A stretch of DNA of 39,426 nt from Bacteroidales bacterium (GTDB lineage Bacteria; Bacteroidota; Bacteroidia; Bacteroidales; ML635J-15): NCBI GenBank assembly GCA_017551515.1, contig JAFZLK010000087.1:1-39426 (forward strand). Direction: 5' to 3'. Of this stretch, positions 32,182-39,426 are shown one piece after another (position 1 is the stretch's first letter; the number at the start of each line of letters is the position of its first letter). The position numbers were made by a program, and so were the translations under genes. The notes under the pieces were generated by a model. The model was not told where the DNA came from, did not search any database, and saw nothing but the letters and a program-made list of their open reading frames with translations.

Positions 32182-33848
32182 TGCTTGATGACGGTTTGCG
32201 AGAAAACGATTTGCTTGTCGATGCTGATGCTGACAATGTATTTTCCTGCCGGGTATTTCGCGAAGTTGTATTTTGCTTCGTGCAAAACGTTTTTCTTATA
32301 GTCGAGAAGCCTTCCGTCGCTTGAGAAGATGTTCATCTGAGCCTTCTTGTCGGAATTGAGGTTTATTGTAATAATGTCGGAAGTCGGGTTGGGGTAGAGT
32401 TCGATTCCCAATGATGCATTGTTTTCTGTTTTTTCTGTCAACAGGTCCGATGCCACTTCAAAGTCAACAATTCCGCGACCAGTGAATATATTGGGAGTTC
32501 CAGTTGTCAGCGTTATGTCCCCGTCCCAGTAAGGATTTGTTGGGCGAGTTGCCGAAAATAATGCTTCACGGATTTCTGCACTTGTTTTGTCGTGGAATTT
32601 CTGCCAGAAGCAAGCGATAAGCCCTGTGCTAAGCGGTGTTGCAAACGAAGTTCCAGAGCCAACATCTATCGAATCGTTTACATAATCGACGTATGTGTCC
32701 CAGCCGACGGATGCAATGTCTGGCTTTATGCGGTTCTCCTCGACAAATCCGTAAGAGCTGAAAGGTGCGCAGTCTTCATAAACATCTATTGCTCCGACGG
32801 TTACAATATCGTAGGCATCCGATGGTGCGCCAATCCATACATGTCCGTTTTCGTCCTGTCCGCTATTGCCTGCGGCAACAACAATCAACATTCCTCTGCT
32901 GGCGGCTATTGTTGCACCTATGCTGCTAGGATTGGTGTGTCCGTCCATGTCGTTGCGTGAATGGTTGTAGCGTTCGCTGTCGAAGTCAACGTATCCCAGC
33001 GAAACATTTGCGAGGTCGGCACCCATGCTGTCGGCGTATTCTATTGCCGAAACCCAGTTGAATTCTTCTACAATTTCCTCGTAGTCATCGCTTTCGCTGG
33101 TGATGAGTATGTAGTCGGCTTCGGGTGCGCAGCCAATGTATTCGCCTGGCAGGTAGCCTGCCATTATCGATAACACCATCGAACCATGTACGTGGTGTCC
33201 GTAAACAGATGAATTTCCGTATGCAAAATCGCGGGTGGCAACAATTCTTCCCGAGTTGCGCAGGTATTCAAGGCTTCTCATCTGGTCGGCATTGGTAAAA
33301 CCGCCATCGGTAACAGCAATGAGCATACCTTCGCCCTTAAATCCTTCGGCGTGAAGCAAATGTCCGTTGTGGAGTGCAATCTGATTGTATGAAAGTCCGT
33401 ATTCCGAATCAGTGTATTTGGGCATGAGAATGTTTGCGCTTGGGCTCTTTTCTGTTACCATCATTGCTTTGTTGACTTTCTTGGCAGTTTCAACGGTGTC
33501 GATTTCGAATCTTGGCGTTGACTTTACAAAAGGAAGGTTACGCGCCTGTAAGACAAGGTTGTAGTTGTCGGTGCGGACAGTTGTGCCGTTGAGCCATTTG
33601 GTAGGATTGACGATTTCAAGCCCTAGTTCTTCCAAAGCTGCAATGTAGGATGGATTTACTGGCAAATCGAGCGAATCAATTGCGATTCCTTGTGCTGTAC
33701 GGCGTTCCAAGGCTCTTTCGCTCAAGTATTCCTGCGGATTGTCAAGTGAGTAGGGGCTGTTGTTCTTGTCGGTAAACTCGATGAAATATAAATCCGGTCC
33801 AATCTGGGCAAATGCGCCTGAGCAAAGTGCAATCAATATTGCTATCAA
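32178..33848 (-). CDS. S8 subtilisin-like serine protease with T9SS type A sorting domain
   Basis: 556 aa, exported and probably cell-surface attached or released through T9SS. The signal peptide is IAILIALCSGAFA. A propeptide-like region spans about 20-150. The catalytic triad is D181 (AVTDGG), H221 (HGSMVLS) and S401 (GTSFATP), with oxyanion N328 (AAGNSG). The sorting domain (about 480-556) has LYPNPTSDIITIN and ends KQIVFSQTVIKQ. The start is odd: no ATG is available. The frame can begin at the TTG at 33848, which overlaps the TGA of the lipoprotein gene, giving a signal peptide without its usual basic residues; the codons AAA ACT CTT just before it follow an in-frame TAG. It is translationally coupled to its neighbours. 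Confidence 0.9.
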   Translation of the reverse strand: MIAILIALCSGAFAQIGPDLYFIEFTDKNNSPYSLDNPQEYLSERALERRTAQGIAIDSLDLPVNPSYIAALEELGLEIVNPTKWLNGTTVRTDNYNLVLQARNLPFVKSTPRFEIDTVETAKKVNKAMMVTEKSPSANILMPKYTDSEYGLSYNQIALHNGHLLHAEGFKGEGMLIAVTDGGFTNADQMRSLEYLRNSGRIVATRDFAYGNSSVYGHHVHGSMVLSIMAGYLPGEYIGCAPEADYILITSESDDYEEIVEEFNWVSAIEYADSMGADLANVSLGYVDFDSERYNHSRNDMDGHTNPSSIGATIAASRGMLIVVAAGNSGQDENGHVWIGAPSDAYDIVTVGAIDVYEDCAPFSSYGFVEENRIKPDIASVGWDTYVDYVNDSIDVGSGTSFATPLSTGLIACFWQKFHDKTSAEIREALFSATRPTNPYWDGDITLTTGTPNIFTGRGIVDFEVASDLLTEKTENNASLGIELYPNPTSDIITINLNSDKKAQMNIFSSDGRLLDYKKNVLHEAKYNFAKYPAGKYIVSISIDKQIVFSQTVIKQ

Positions 33849-34567
33849 AAGAGTTTTCTACAATCTTCTATTCCTATAAGTTCTTGATAATAAATCGTTC
33901 CGCGATATATTCTGTTTTCAATCGGCACTCCATACACAACTTCCTGCGAGTTGATGTCGGTTATCTCCTTATAGACTAGTCCGATGTTTCTGGCGTATAT
34001 TTCAACGTCGTAAACTTTGCTGATTTGAGAAACGCTACTGTCGCGAGTGATTGACAGGCAGGAATCAAGTTTTATGTTACCGCTTTCGTATCGTGTCGAT
34101 AATGAAGTGATTGTGCTGTTTTTCTCGGCGAGTTCGTTTTTCAGGTTGCCATTCCAGTATTTGCCGATGGCGAGCGGAAATTTTATTTTTATAAACCTTT
34201 GGTTTTCTTCGACTTTCTCGGCTGTATATTTTGTTGTTTTGGCTTCCCAGACATCGCTTATTTTCCAATTGTTGAGAGATTGCGACTTGTAGCGTTCAAT
34301 TCGGTATGCGGTGTCGCCTTCGTTGTCGATGAATGGTATGTCGGTACGCTCGCGAAGATAGTAAATTGCGGTGTCGTAGTAATCGCTTGGCTTGTCGATA
34401 GTGATTTCTGTTACTTTATATATCAGTGCATTGTCGGTTTCCAATGGAAAATATTGCTTGTCTGTAGCAAATTCAATGTCGGCAGGGATTTCGTTCTCCT
34501 TATGGCAAGATACGAAAGCAAATGTTGCGACAAATAGGAGCAATATTGTTGAAAGTTTGTGTGTCAT
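33845..34567 (-). CDS. Hypothetical lipoprotein upstream of the T9SS subtilase
   Basis: 240 aa from the ATG at 34567; a TTG one codon earlier is not needed. The lipobox FVSC (C21) is followed by HKEN. The mature protein is beta-strand rich: a strand series with YFPLETDNALIYKVTEI, a central IKIKFPLAIGKYWNG, then DVEIYARNIGLVYKEI near the end. This YFPL...W-N-G...GLVYKE order resembles small beta-barrel or lipocalin-like lipoproteins, but I do not recognise the family. The TGA overlaps the start of the subtilase, so the two are coupled and may work together, for example as an anchor or inhibitor. Confidence 0.75.
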   Translation of the reverse strand: MTHKLSTILLLFVATFAFVSCHKENEIPADIEFATDKQYFPLETDNALIYKVTEITIDKPSDYYDTAIYYLRERTDIPFIDNEGDTAYRIERYKSQSLNNWKISDVWEAKTTKYTAEKVEENQRFIKIKFPLAIGKYWNGNLKNELAEKNSTITSLSTRYESGNIKLDSCLSITRDSSVSQISKVYDVEIYARNIGLVYKEITDINSQEVVYGVPIENRIYRGTIYYQELIGIEDCRKLF

Positions 34568-34588
34568 CAAGTTTAATATTTAAAGGTG

Positions 34589-34621
34589 CAAATTTAGTAA
34601 AAATTATCAATTTTTTGCCAA
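34589..34621 (-). promoter_or_regulatory. Candidate promoter with 14-bp palindrome before the lipoprotein-subtilase-xseA operon
   Basis: On the minus strand TAAATTTG (34589-34596) fits the -7 element and TTGG (34618-34621) lies 21 bases upstream. The -33 region is inside the perfect palindrome TTGCCAATTGGCAA (34615-34628). The same bases code the end of the 36-aa ORF, so either reading is possible. Confidence 0.45.
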
Positions 34622-34704
34622 TTGGCAACATTGTTTTCGATGTATTCGTGCCATTCGGTGCGCAAGGTTTTTGAGCGGTATTTTCCTAAATATTTTTCAT
34701 TCAT
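34594..34704 (-). CDS. Small ORF, 36 aa, aromatic and charged
   Basis: The reading frame starts MNEKYLGKYRSKTLRTEWHE and ends NWQKIDNFY. The composition is protein-like (two Trp, four Tyr). A TAACTTTG -7 element at 34724-34731 would start transcription about 13 bases before the ATG, the usual Bacteroidota arrangement. The stop lies 26 bases before the lipoprotein ATG, so it could be the first gene of that operon. No family recognised. A leader peptide or a fragment of a longer gene are alternatives. Confidence 0.45.
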   Translation of the reverse strand: MNEKYLGKYRSKTLRTEWHEYIENNVANWQKIDNFY

Positions 34705-34723
34705 AATTAAACATTCTATGCAA

Positions 34724-34731
34724 CAAAGTTA
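34724..34731 (-). promoter_or_regulatory. -7 element before the 36-aa ORF
   Basis: TAACTTTG on the minus strand fits TAnnTTTG exactly. No good -33 element is seen. It is 19 bases upstream of the small-ORF ATG. Confidence 0.45.
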
Positions 34732-34772
34732 TAAAAAACACAATCTGTTGGGCATAATTTTTCTTTACAGCA

Positions 34773-34806
34773 TTGGCATAGTAATTGCAAATTTTATGTA
34801 AGTTTG
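34773..34806 (+). promoter_or_regulatory. Promoter of the class I amidotransferase-like gene
   Basis: TTGG (34773-34776) as -33 and TAAGTTTG (34799-34806) as -7, separated by 22 bases. The leader to the ATG at 34827 is about 14 bases. Confidence 0.55.
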
Positions 34807-34826
34807 CAATCTATAAAAGATTAGCG

Positions 34827-35528
34827 ATGATTTTGATAAATAAGAACTATTCGGCTTTTGTGGCTTTCACTGCTTGTGTGTTGCTTTCAATTGCAACAAT
34901 TTCCCCTTCTTTTGCACAGCAACCTAGTCAAAACAAACCTAAATCGAATGATAAAATTGTAGGGATAGTTGACGGTTGCAAATCGCACAAAAATTACGAG
35001 GATTGGCTGACTGAATATGGATTGGCATACAAGACTGTTACTAATTCTGCCGAAGCAGAATCTTGTGCTTTGATAATTTTTTGTGGCGGTCCCGATTTGG
35101 GTATTGATACCGTGCGCGACAAGCTAGATTCATTGGTTTATGAAGAATGCAAAAACAAAAACATTCCCATTTTTGGCATCTGCAGGGGTATGCAAGAGAT
35201 TTGCTATTTGATGGGAGCGGAGCTGATTGAGGATTTGGGTGATTTGAATGCGAAGCATCAAAGGTACGCAGATGGGAAAAGCAGATACCATCAATTGTTA
35301 TTGAGCAATGGTGAACAGTGGCGTGTAAATTCGCGGCATCATCAGGCGGTAAAGAATGTTCCTTTCGAATGTTCGCTTACTGGAAAATCGCCCGAAGGAA
35401 TCTGGGAGTTGCTTTTGGCTGCAGATGGTAGCATGATGCTTGTGCAGTGCCATCCCGAGCGAAAGGAAATGCGTGGGACCGAAATAGAAAAGGCTTCTAT
35501 CAATTTCATTAAAAGCAAGTTGAAATAA
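34827..35528 (+). CDS. Exported class I glutamine amidotransferase / gamma-glutamyl hydrolase-like protein (peptidase C26)
   Basis: 233 aa from the ATG at 34827; the TTG at 34785 lies before the promoter. The N-terminus is a signal peptide (about 1-30, ending PSFAQQ), unusual for this fold, so it likely acts in the periplasm. The nucleophile Cys is in FGICRGMQEICY, and the His-Glu pair in QCHPERKE completes the triad. FCGGPDLG and NSRHHQAV match PuuD-type hydrolases of gamma-glutamyl-GABA. The family suggests hydrolysis of gamma-glutamyl bonds; the real substrate is unknown. Monocistronic. Confidence 0.85.
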   Translation: MILINKNYSAFVAFTACVLLSIATISPSFAQQPSQNKPKSNDKIVGIVDGCKSHKNYEDWLTEYGLAYKTVTNSAEAESCALIIFCGGPDLGIDTVRDKLDSLVYEECKNKNIPIFGICRGMQEICYLMGAELIEDLGDLNAKHQRYADGKSRYHQLLLSNGEQWRVNSRHHQAVKNVPFECSLTGKSPEGIWELLLAADGSMMLVQCHPERKEMRGTEIEKASINFIKSKLK

Positions 35529-35530
35529 AA

Positions 35531-35561
35531 TTCCTAAAGCAAAAACTTTCTAAATTAGGAA
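35531..35561 (+). terminator. Possible terminator after 34827-35528
   Basis: TTCCTAA (35531-35537) pairs with TTAGGAA (35555-35561) over a 17-base loop, 3 bases after the stop. No T run follows directly. Weak. Confidence 0.4.
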
Positions 35562-35609
35562 ATTGTATTACATTTACATTTTTGATTGCTTAATAAATTT
35601 GATATATAT

Positions 35610-38600
35610 ATGAGAAATACATTGATTATCTGTGCGTTATTGTTATTAAGTACATTGAACACGATGGCATTAAATGCACCAACACTATCGTCTCCATCAG
35701 ACGGTATGATTTATACTACATCGGTAATGCCGACAGTTTCTTGGAGTTCTGTTTCGGGGGCGAATAAATACATATTGGACTGGGATACGGTATCTTCGTT
35801 TTCGTCACCCAAGTTCCGTACATTTACAACATCATATACTTATGTCAGTATAACAGAATTGTTGTACGGGACAAAGTATTACTGGAGGGTTCGTGCTGTA
35901 AAAGAAAGTGCAAACGACACATCTGACTATTCAACTGTACGAAATTTTACAACTTGCTCGGCACCAACTTTGACTTCTCCCAATGATGGTATTGTTTATA
36001 CATCTATAGTCAAGCCAACAGTTTCTTGGAGTACAATAACAGGCGCTGGAAATTATATCCTTGAGTGGGATACTGTGTCTTCATTTTCATCACCGAAGTT
36101 TGATAGGTTTGAAACGCCTTCAACATCCGTCAGTATAAATGGATTGCAATACGGCACAAAGTACTATTGGCGAGTGAAGGCTACAAATAGCGATAATAGC
36201 GATACTTCCAATTATTCCGTAGTGAGGAACTTTACAACTTGCGCGGCTCCAATTTTGAGTTCTCCAAACAATGGAACGGTTTATTCGACTATGGTCAGAC
36301 CGACAGTTTCTTGGAATTCAATGACAGGCGTTGGTAATTATATCCTTGAGTGGGATACCGTGTCTACGTTTTCTTCACCGAAGTTCAGGAGCTTTGAAAC
36401 AACTTCAACATCCGTCAATATAAATGCATTGCTATACAATACAAAGTACTATTGGCGAGTAAAGGCTACAAACAGTAACGACAGCGATACTTCAGCATAT
36501 TCCGAAGTGTGGAATTTTACGACAGCAGGAACGGTTACCTTAAACTCTCCAAGCAACAATCCAAGTCCGACAGGCAGGTTTTATTCACGGCAGTATTTAC
36601 GCTGGAATACATTACCAGGCTCTTCTGAATACATAATTCAGCTTGATACAACTCCTGATTTCAGTTCTGGCGCATTGCGTAATATAAATGAAACAGTATC
36701 AAATGCAAATACAGATTCATACAAGGAAAAGTGCGTGTACGATCTGTATTATGGAACAATGTACTATTGGAGGGTTTGTGCTATAAATGCTGCCGATACG
36801 ACAGATTGGTCTGAGACTTGGCAGTTTCATACTATTGATAAGGTGATACTTTTTACTCCAAGCAACGATACAAGTGCAGCCTCGGGATTTTACACAAGAC
36901 AAAAATTACAATGGAAAAATTCTATTGGTTCTACCTTGTACATCATACAGCTCGATACTACGCCAAATTTCAATTCTGGATTGCTGCGGACTGAACCCTA
37001 TATAACCACAAATACAGACGAAGATACATATTTGAGCAAGACCTTTTACAATATGCGTTACGGAACAATGTATTATTGGCGTGTATGTTCGGCAAATGCT
37101 GCTGACACATCGGGCTGGTCGGCAACATGGCAGTTCCATACTCTCGATTGGGTTACATTAAACTATCCATCGAATAATACGACAGGAGTGTCTGTATCGT
37201 CTCGAAGTCTGGAATGGAAAAATTCAATAGGTTCTTCGGCGTATATTGTACAAGTAGATACTTCAAGAAACTTTAATTCGGAACTGCTTCGTAATGTGAA
37301 TGTTTCATCGTATGAAACAAATACTGACACCTATAAGAGTACAACTATAACGAATTTGCTATACGGCACGACTTACTACTGGCGTGTATGCGCTATAAAC
37401 GAAGCCGTTGATACATCGGGCTGGTCAAGTGTGTGGAATTTCACAACTGCCTACCAGCTTACAACTGCGCCTACGCTTGTAAGCCCAGCAAACGGTAGCA
37501 ACGAAATACAGCCGTTGGGAGTGGAGTTGGTATGGAACGGCTTGGATAATGTCACAGGCTATCGTTATCAGGTGTCAACCGACAACACTTTTGCAACAAT
37601 ATACCGTAGCGGAACCACTGCTAACACAACTGCTACTTGCTACCTCAATTACGGAACGACTTACTATTGGCGCGTTCAGGGTTACAATGCAGCAGGCAAT
37701 TCGGTTTGGTCGCAGGTGTGGAGTTTCGATACTCAATCGTGTGAACTCACTGGCGAAACAACTGCCGAGGCATGCGGTTCTTACGTATGGCACGACACAA
37801 CCTACACTGAATCAGGCGACTACAACTTTACCAAACATTTGTCGAACGGTTGTGATAGCTTACTTACCCTGCATTTGACAATCAATCAGTCATCGGAGCG
37901 AGAATTTTCGCGCACTGCTTGTGAAAGTTACACTTGGAACGGACAGACTTACACCGAAAGTGGAGACTATGTGCAGAATATCGCAGCATCAAATGGTTGC
38001 GACAGTATTGTTACACTGCATCTTACGATAAATTATCCGCTGACTGAGCTTGTCGAAGTCGAGGCTTGCAATTCCTATCAATGGTACAACCAAACCTATA
38101 CCGAAAGCGGTGACTATCAGCGGACTTTCACAGCAGCAAATGGTTGCGACAGCGTTGTAACTCTGCGTCTAACAATCAATGAATCGCCAACCCGCGAATT
38201 TGCAGAAACATCGTGTGTAAGTTACACTTGGAATGGACAAACATATACAACAAGCGGCACTTATACACAGAATATATCATCAGACAATGGTTGCGACAGC
38301 ATTGTTACACTGCATCTTACGATAAACCAGCCGTCAACTTATCAATTCGAAGCCACGGCTTGTGAATCATACGAGTGGAACGGAGAAACATATACTGCAA
38401 GTGGTAACTATCAGCAAACATTTACGGCTGCCAACGGTTGCGATTCGGTTGTTACGCTGCATTTGACAATAAACCATCCGACCACAGCCGAATTTGCAGT
38501 TTCTGCTTGTGATTCCTACGAATGGAATGGTGAAACTTATACTGAAAGCGGTGATTATACTCAGACATTCACAATAGCTAACGGTTGCGATTCAGTTGTA

Positions 38601-39221
38601 AACTTGCACTTGACAATTAACCATCCGCAAGCCCATGAAGTCGAAGACGAGTCTTGCGTTTTCTATATATGGAATGGTGTGACATATACCGAAAGCGGAG
38701 ACTATGTTCAGACATTGCAAACAGCAAGTGGTTGCGACTCGGTTGTAACTTTGCACCTTATTATCAACGAAACGGTAACCTACGAGTTTGACACTTCTTC
38801 AAATGAATACTTCGTATGGAATGGCGAAATATATACCGAAACGGGCGATTACGCTCAGGCTTTCGCCGCTGCTAATGGTTGCGATTCGATTGTTACCTTG
38901 CATTTGAATGTGATAACTGGAATTTCGGAGGCAGAAATGCAGATAAGCATTTTCCCGAATCCAGCAAATGAAATCCTCAACATCACATCATCTGAAGAAA
39001 TTTCTGAAATTGAGATTGTTAACACATTGGGACAAGTTGTTTATCGCGTTGAAGTAAACGCTGAAAATGCGGTTTGCGATTTGGAGAATTTGCCGAGTGG
39101 TGTTTATGTGGTTCGTATCCGCACCCTTCGCCCTTCGATAGGCTCGCTTCGACAAGCTCAGCGTGCCGCAGGAAACGAGGCTCTGGGAACGCCTATACAA
39201 CAAAAATTTGTCAAAGAATAA
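35610..39221 (+). CDS. Large T9SS-secreted surface protein with FN3-like modules and Cys-paired repeats
   Basis: 1203 aa from the ATG at 35610; a TTG at 35586 is upstream. The signal peptide is MRNTLIICALLLLSTLNTMA. Seven fibronectin-III-like modules of 90-105 residues follow, each with a YGTxYYWRV strand and ending W-x-FxT. Then eight repeats of about 49 residues, consensus AC-SY-WNG-TYTESGDY, ANGCDSVVTLHLTIN, occupy 37737-38912. The last repeat lacks the first Cys. The C-terminus is a T9SS type A sorting domain (ISIFPNPANEILNI) ending QKFVKE, with about 24 extra residues inserted just before that end by a TTCGACA repeat. Probably an adhesin or surface-layer fibre. It is monocistronic; a strong terminator follows. 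Confidence 0.9.
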   Translation: MRNTLIICALLLLSTLNTMALNAPTLSSPSDGMIYTTSVMPTVSWSSVSGANKYILDWDTVSSFSSPKFRTFTTSYTYVSITELLYGTKYYWRVRAVKESANDTSDYSTVRNFTTCSAPTLTSPNDGIVYTSIVKPTVSWSTITGAGNYILEWDTVSSFSSPKFDRFETPSTSVSINGLQYGTKYYWRVKATNSDNSDTSNYSVVRNFTTCAAPILSSPNNGTVYSTMVRPTVSWNSMTGVGNYILEWDTVSTFSSPKFRSFETTSTSVNINALLYNTKYYWRVKATNSNDSDTSAYSEVWNFTTAGTVTLNSPSNNPSPTGRFYSRQYLRWNTLPGSSEYIIQLDTTPDFSSGALRNINETVSNANTDSYKEKCVYDLYYGTMYYWRVCAINAADTTDWSETWQFHTIDKVILFTPSNDTSAASGFYTRQKLQWKNSIGSTLYIIQLDTTPNFNSGLLRTEPYITTNTDEDTYLSKTFYNMRYGTMYYWRVCSANAADTSGWSATWQFHTLDWVTLNYPSNNTTGVSVSSRSLEWKNSIGSSAYIVQVDTSRNFNSELLRNVNVSSYETNTDTYKSTTITNLLYGTTYYWRVCAINEAVDTSGWSSVWNFTTAYQLTTAPTLVSPANGSNEIQPLGVELVWNGLDNVTGYRYQVSTDNTFATIYRSGTTANTTATCYLNYGTTYYWRVQGYNAAGNSVWSQVWSFDTQSCELTGETTAEACGSYVWHDTTYTESGDYNFTKHLSNGCDSLLTLHLTINQSSEREFSRTACESYTWNGQTYTESGDYVQNIAASNGCDSIVTLHLTINYPLTELVEVEACNSYQWYNQTYTESGDYQRTFTAANGCDSVVTLRLTINESPTREFAETSCVSYTWNGQTYTTSGTYTQNISSDNGCDSIVTLHLTINQPSTYQFEATACESYEWNGETYTASGNYQQTFTAANGCDSVVTLHLTINHPTTAEFAVSACDSYEWNGETYTESGDYTQTFTIANGCDSVVNLHLTINHPQAHEVEDESCVFYIWNGVTYTESGDYVQTLQTASGCDSVVTLHLIINETVTYEFDTSSNEYFVWNGEIYTETGDYAQAFAAANGCDSIVTLHLNVITGISEAEMQISIFPNPANEILNITSSEEISEIEIVNTLGQVVYRVEVNAENAVCDLENLPSGVYVVRIRTLRPSIGSLRQAQRAAGNEALGTPIQQKFVKE
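37737..38912 (+). repeat. Eight tandem 147-bp coding repeats
   Basis: In-frame units of about 49 codons with the constant block NGCDS-V-TLHLTIN. DNA is diverged between units but unit length is kept, which indicates old duplications held by selection. Unit 3 carries the sequence TGAGCTTGTCGAAG at its start (38045-38058), read as ELVEV. Confidence 0.85.
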
Positions 39222-39239
39222 GCTATAATACAGGTATAA

Positions 39240-39277
39240 AATTAGGGGATGGTTTTTGCCATCCCCTAATTTTTTTA
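39240..39277 (+). terminator. Terminator of the T9SS surface protein gene
   Basis: A perfect 13-bp stem AATTAGGGGATGG (39240-39252) pairs with CCATCCCCTAATT (39259-39271), followed by T to 39276. Confidence 0.93.
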
Positions 39278-39369
39278 TCAAGTAAAATTTGTGGCTTAAT
39301 GCTCAAAAAGAGACCTAAAATCCTTGTAAGTTATTGATTTTTATTTGTATTATGGCGGTCAAAAGTTTC

Positions 39370-39426
39370 ATGGCAAAAAAAATGCTTTCATTGCGGGTCA
39401 AATAAGACAATAAAGAAGGGACAGGA
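39370..39426 (+). pseudogene. Start of an insertion-sequence transposase, frameshifted at an A8 run, cut by window edge
   Basis: The frame open from 39338 to the window end contains CFHCGSNKTIKKGQ, a zinc-ribbon start typical of several IS transposases, but it has no ATG. The ATG at 39370 (ATGGCA then A residues) is out of frame with it by one base across the A run 39375-39382. Removing one A would give MAKKCFHCGSNKTIKKGQ. It may be a pseudogene, a programmed slip, or a sequence error. The IS family cannot be fixed from 18 residues; the left end of the element may lie near 39310. Confidence 0.5.

Noticed and set aside
37737..38912. Tandem repeats as a CRISPR array
   Set aside because: Units are 147 bp, in frame, diverged and coding, with no short conserved repeat separated by unique spacers.

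Overview
The window looks like the chromosome of a member of the Bacteroidales (phylum Bacteroidota). Evidence: many genes sit a short distance downstream of the Bacteroidota -7 promoter element TAnnTTTG; most starts lack a Shine-Dalgarno sequence; two proteins carry type IX secretion (T9SS) C-terminal sorting domains; pyrB and pyrI are adjacent; lysyl-tRNA synthetase carries a C-terminal extension; and transketolase is a separate C-terminal half. There is no rRNA operon, CRISPR array or intact prophage. Genus and species cannot be told from this sequence.

Layout. 1-5352, minus strand: pyrB-pyrI (pyrimidine synthesis), three FkpA/Mip-like peptidyl-prolyl isomerases (one with a degenerate active site), a secreted TonB_C-only protein and a Ser/Thr-linker envelope protein. 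5353-11660, plus strand: an accessory-looking stretch. It holds an AT-rich 713-aa protein with a QxK-type PD-(D/E)XK nuclease signature and a TPR-like tail, micro-ORFs, an Asp/Tyr-repeat protein with an Asn-rich tail, a standalone LytTR-domain regulator and a lipoprotein operon. Two related Gly/Lys/Arg-rich micro-proteins with strong Shine-Dalgarno sites close the nuclease operon and the lipoprotein operon. 11701-17860: lysS (+), a CLC chloride transporter (-), Hsp20 (+) and HtrA/DegP (+). 17874-22793 (-): a TetR regulator, with a palindromic operator candidate on its own promoter, followed by a giant two-ATPase CoA-dehydratase activase. 22891-26982 (-): trigger factor, tRNA-Leu, an operon of polyprenyl synthase, transketolase C-half and tsaE, then tRNA-Arg. 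27298-30744 (+): ileS of the IleRS2 type with a swapped GXHH signature. 30808-34704 (-): xseA, a T9SS subtilase, a lipoprotein and a 36-aa ORF. 34827-39221 (+): a secreted class I amidotransferase-like hydrolase and a 1203-aa T9SS surface protein with seven FN3-like modules and eight 49-residue Cys-paired repeats. The last 60 bases read as the frameshifted start of an insertion-sequence transposase.

Themes. Much of the window concerns the cell envelope: periplasmic folding (FKBPs, HtrA), small heat shock protein, lipoproteins and T9SS cargo. The rest is housekeeping translation genes. The least explained parts are the nuclease/micro-ORF stretch (5.5-11.6 kb), the TTCGACA-type short repeats inserted in frame in coding sequences, and the operator-like palindromes. 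All assignments come from reading sequence and recalled family features; no database search was run.
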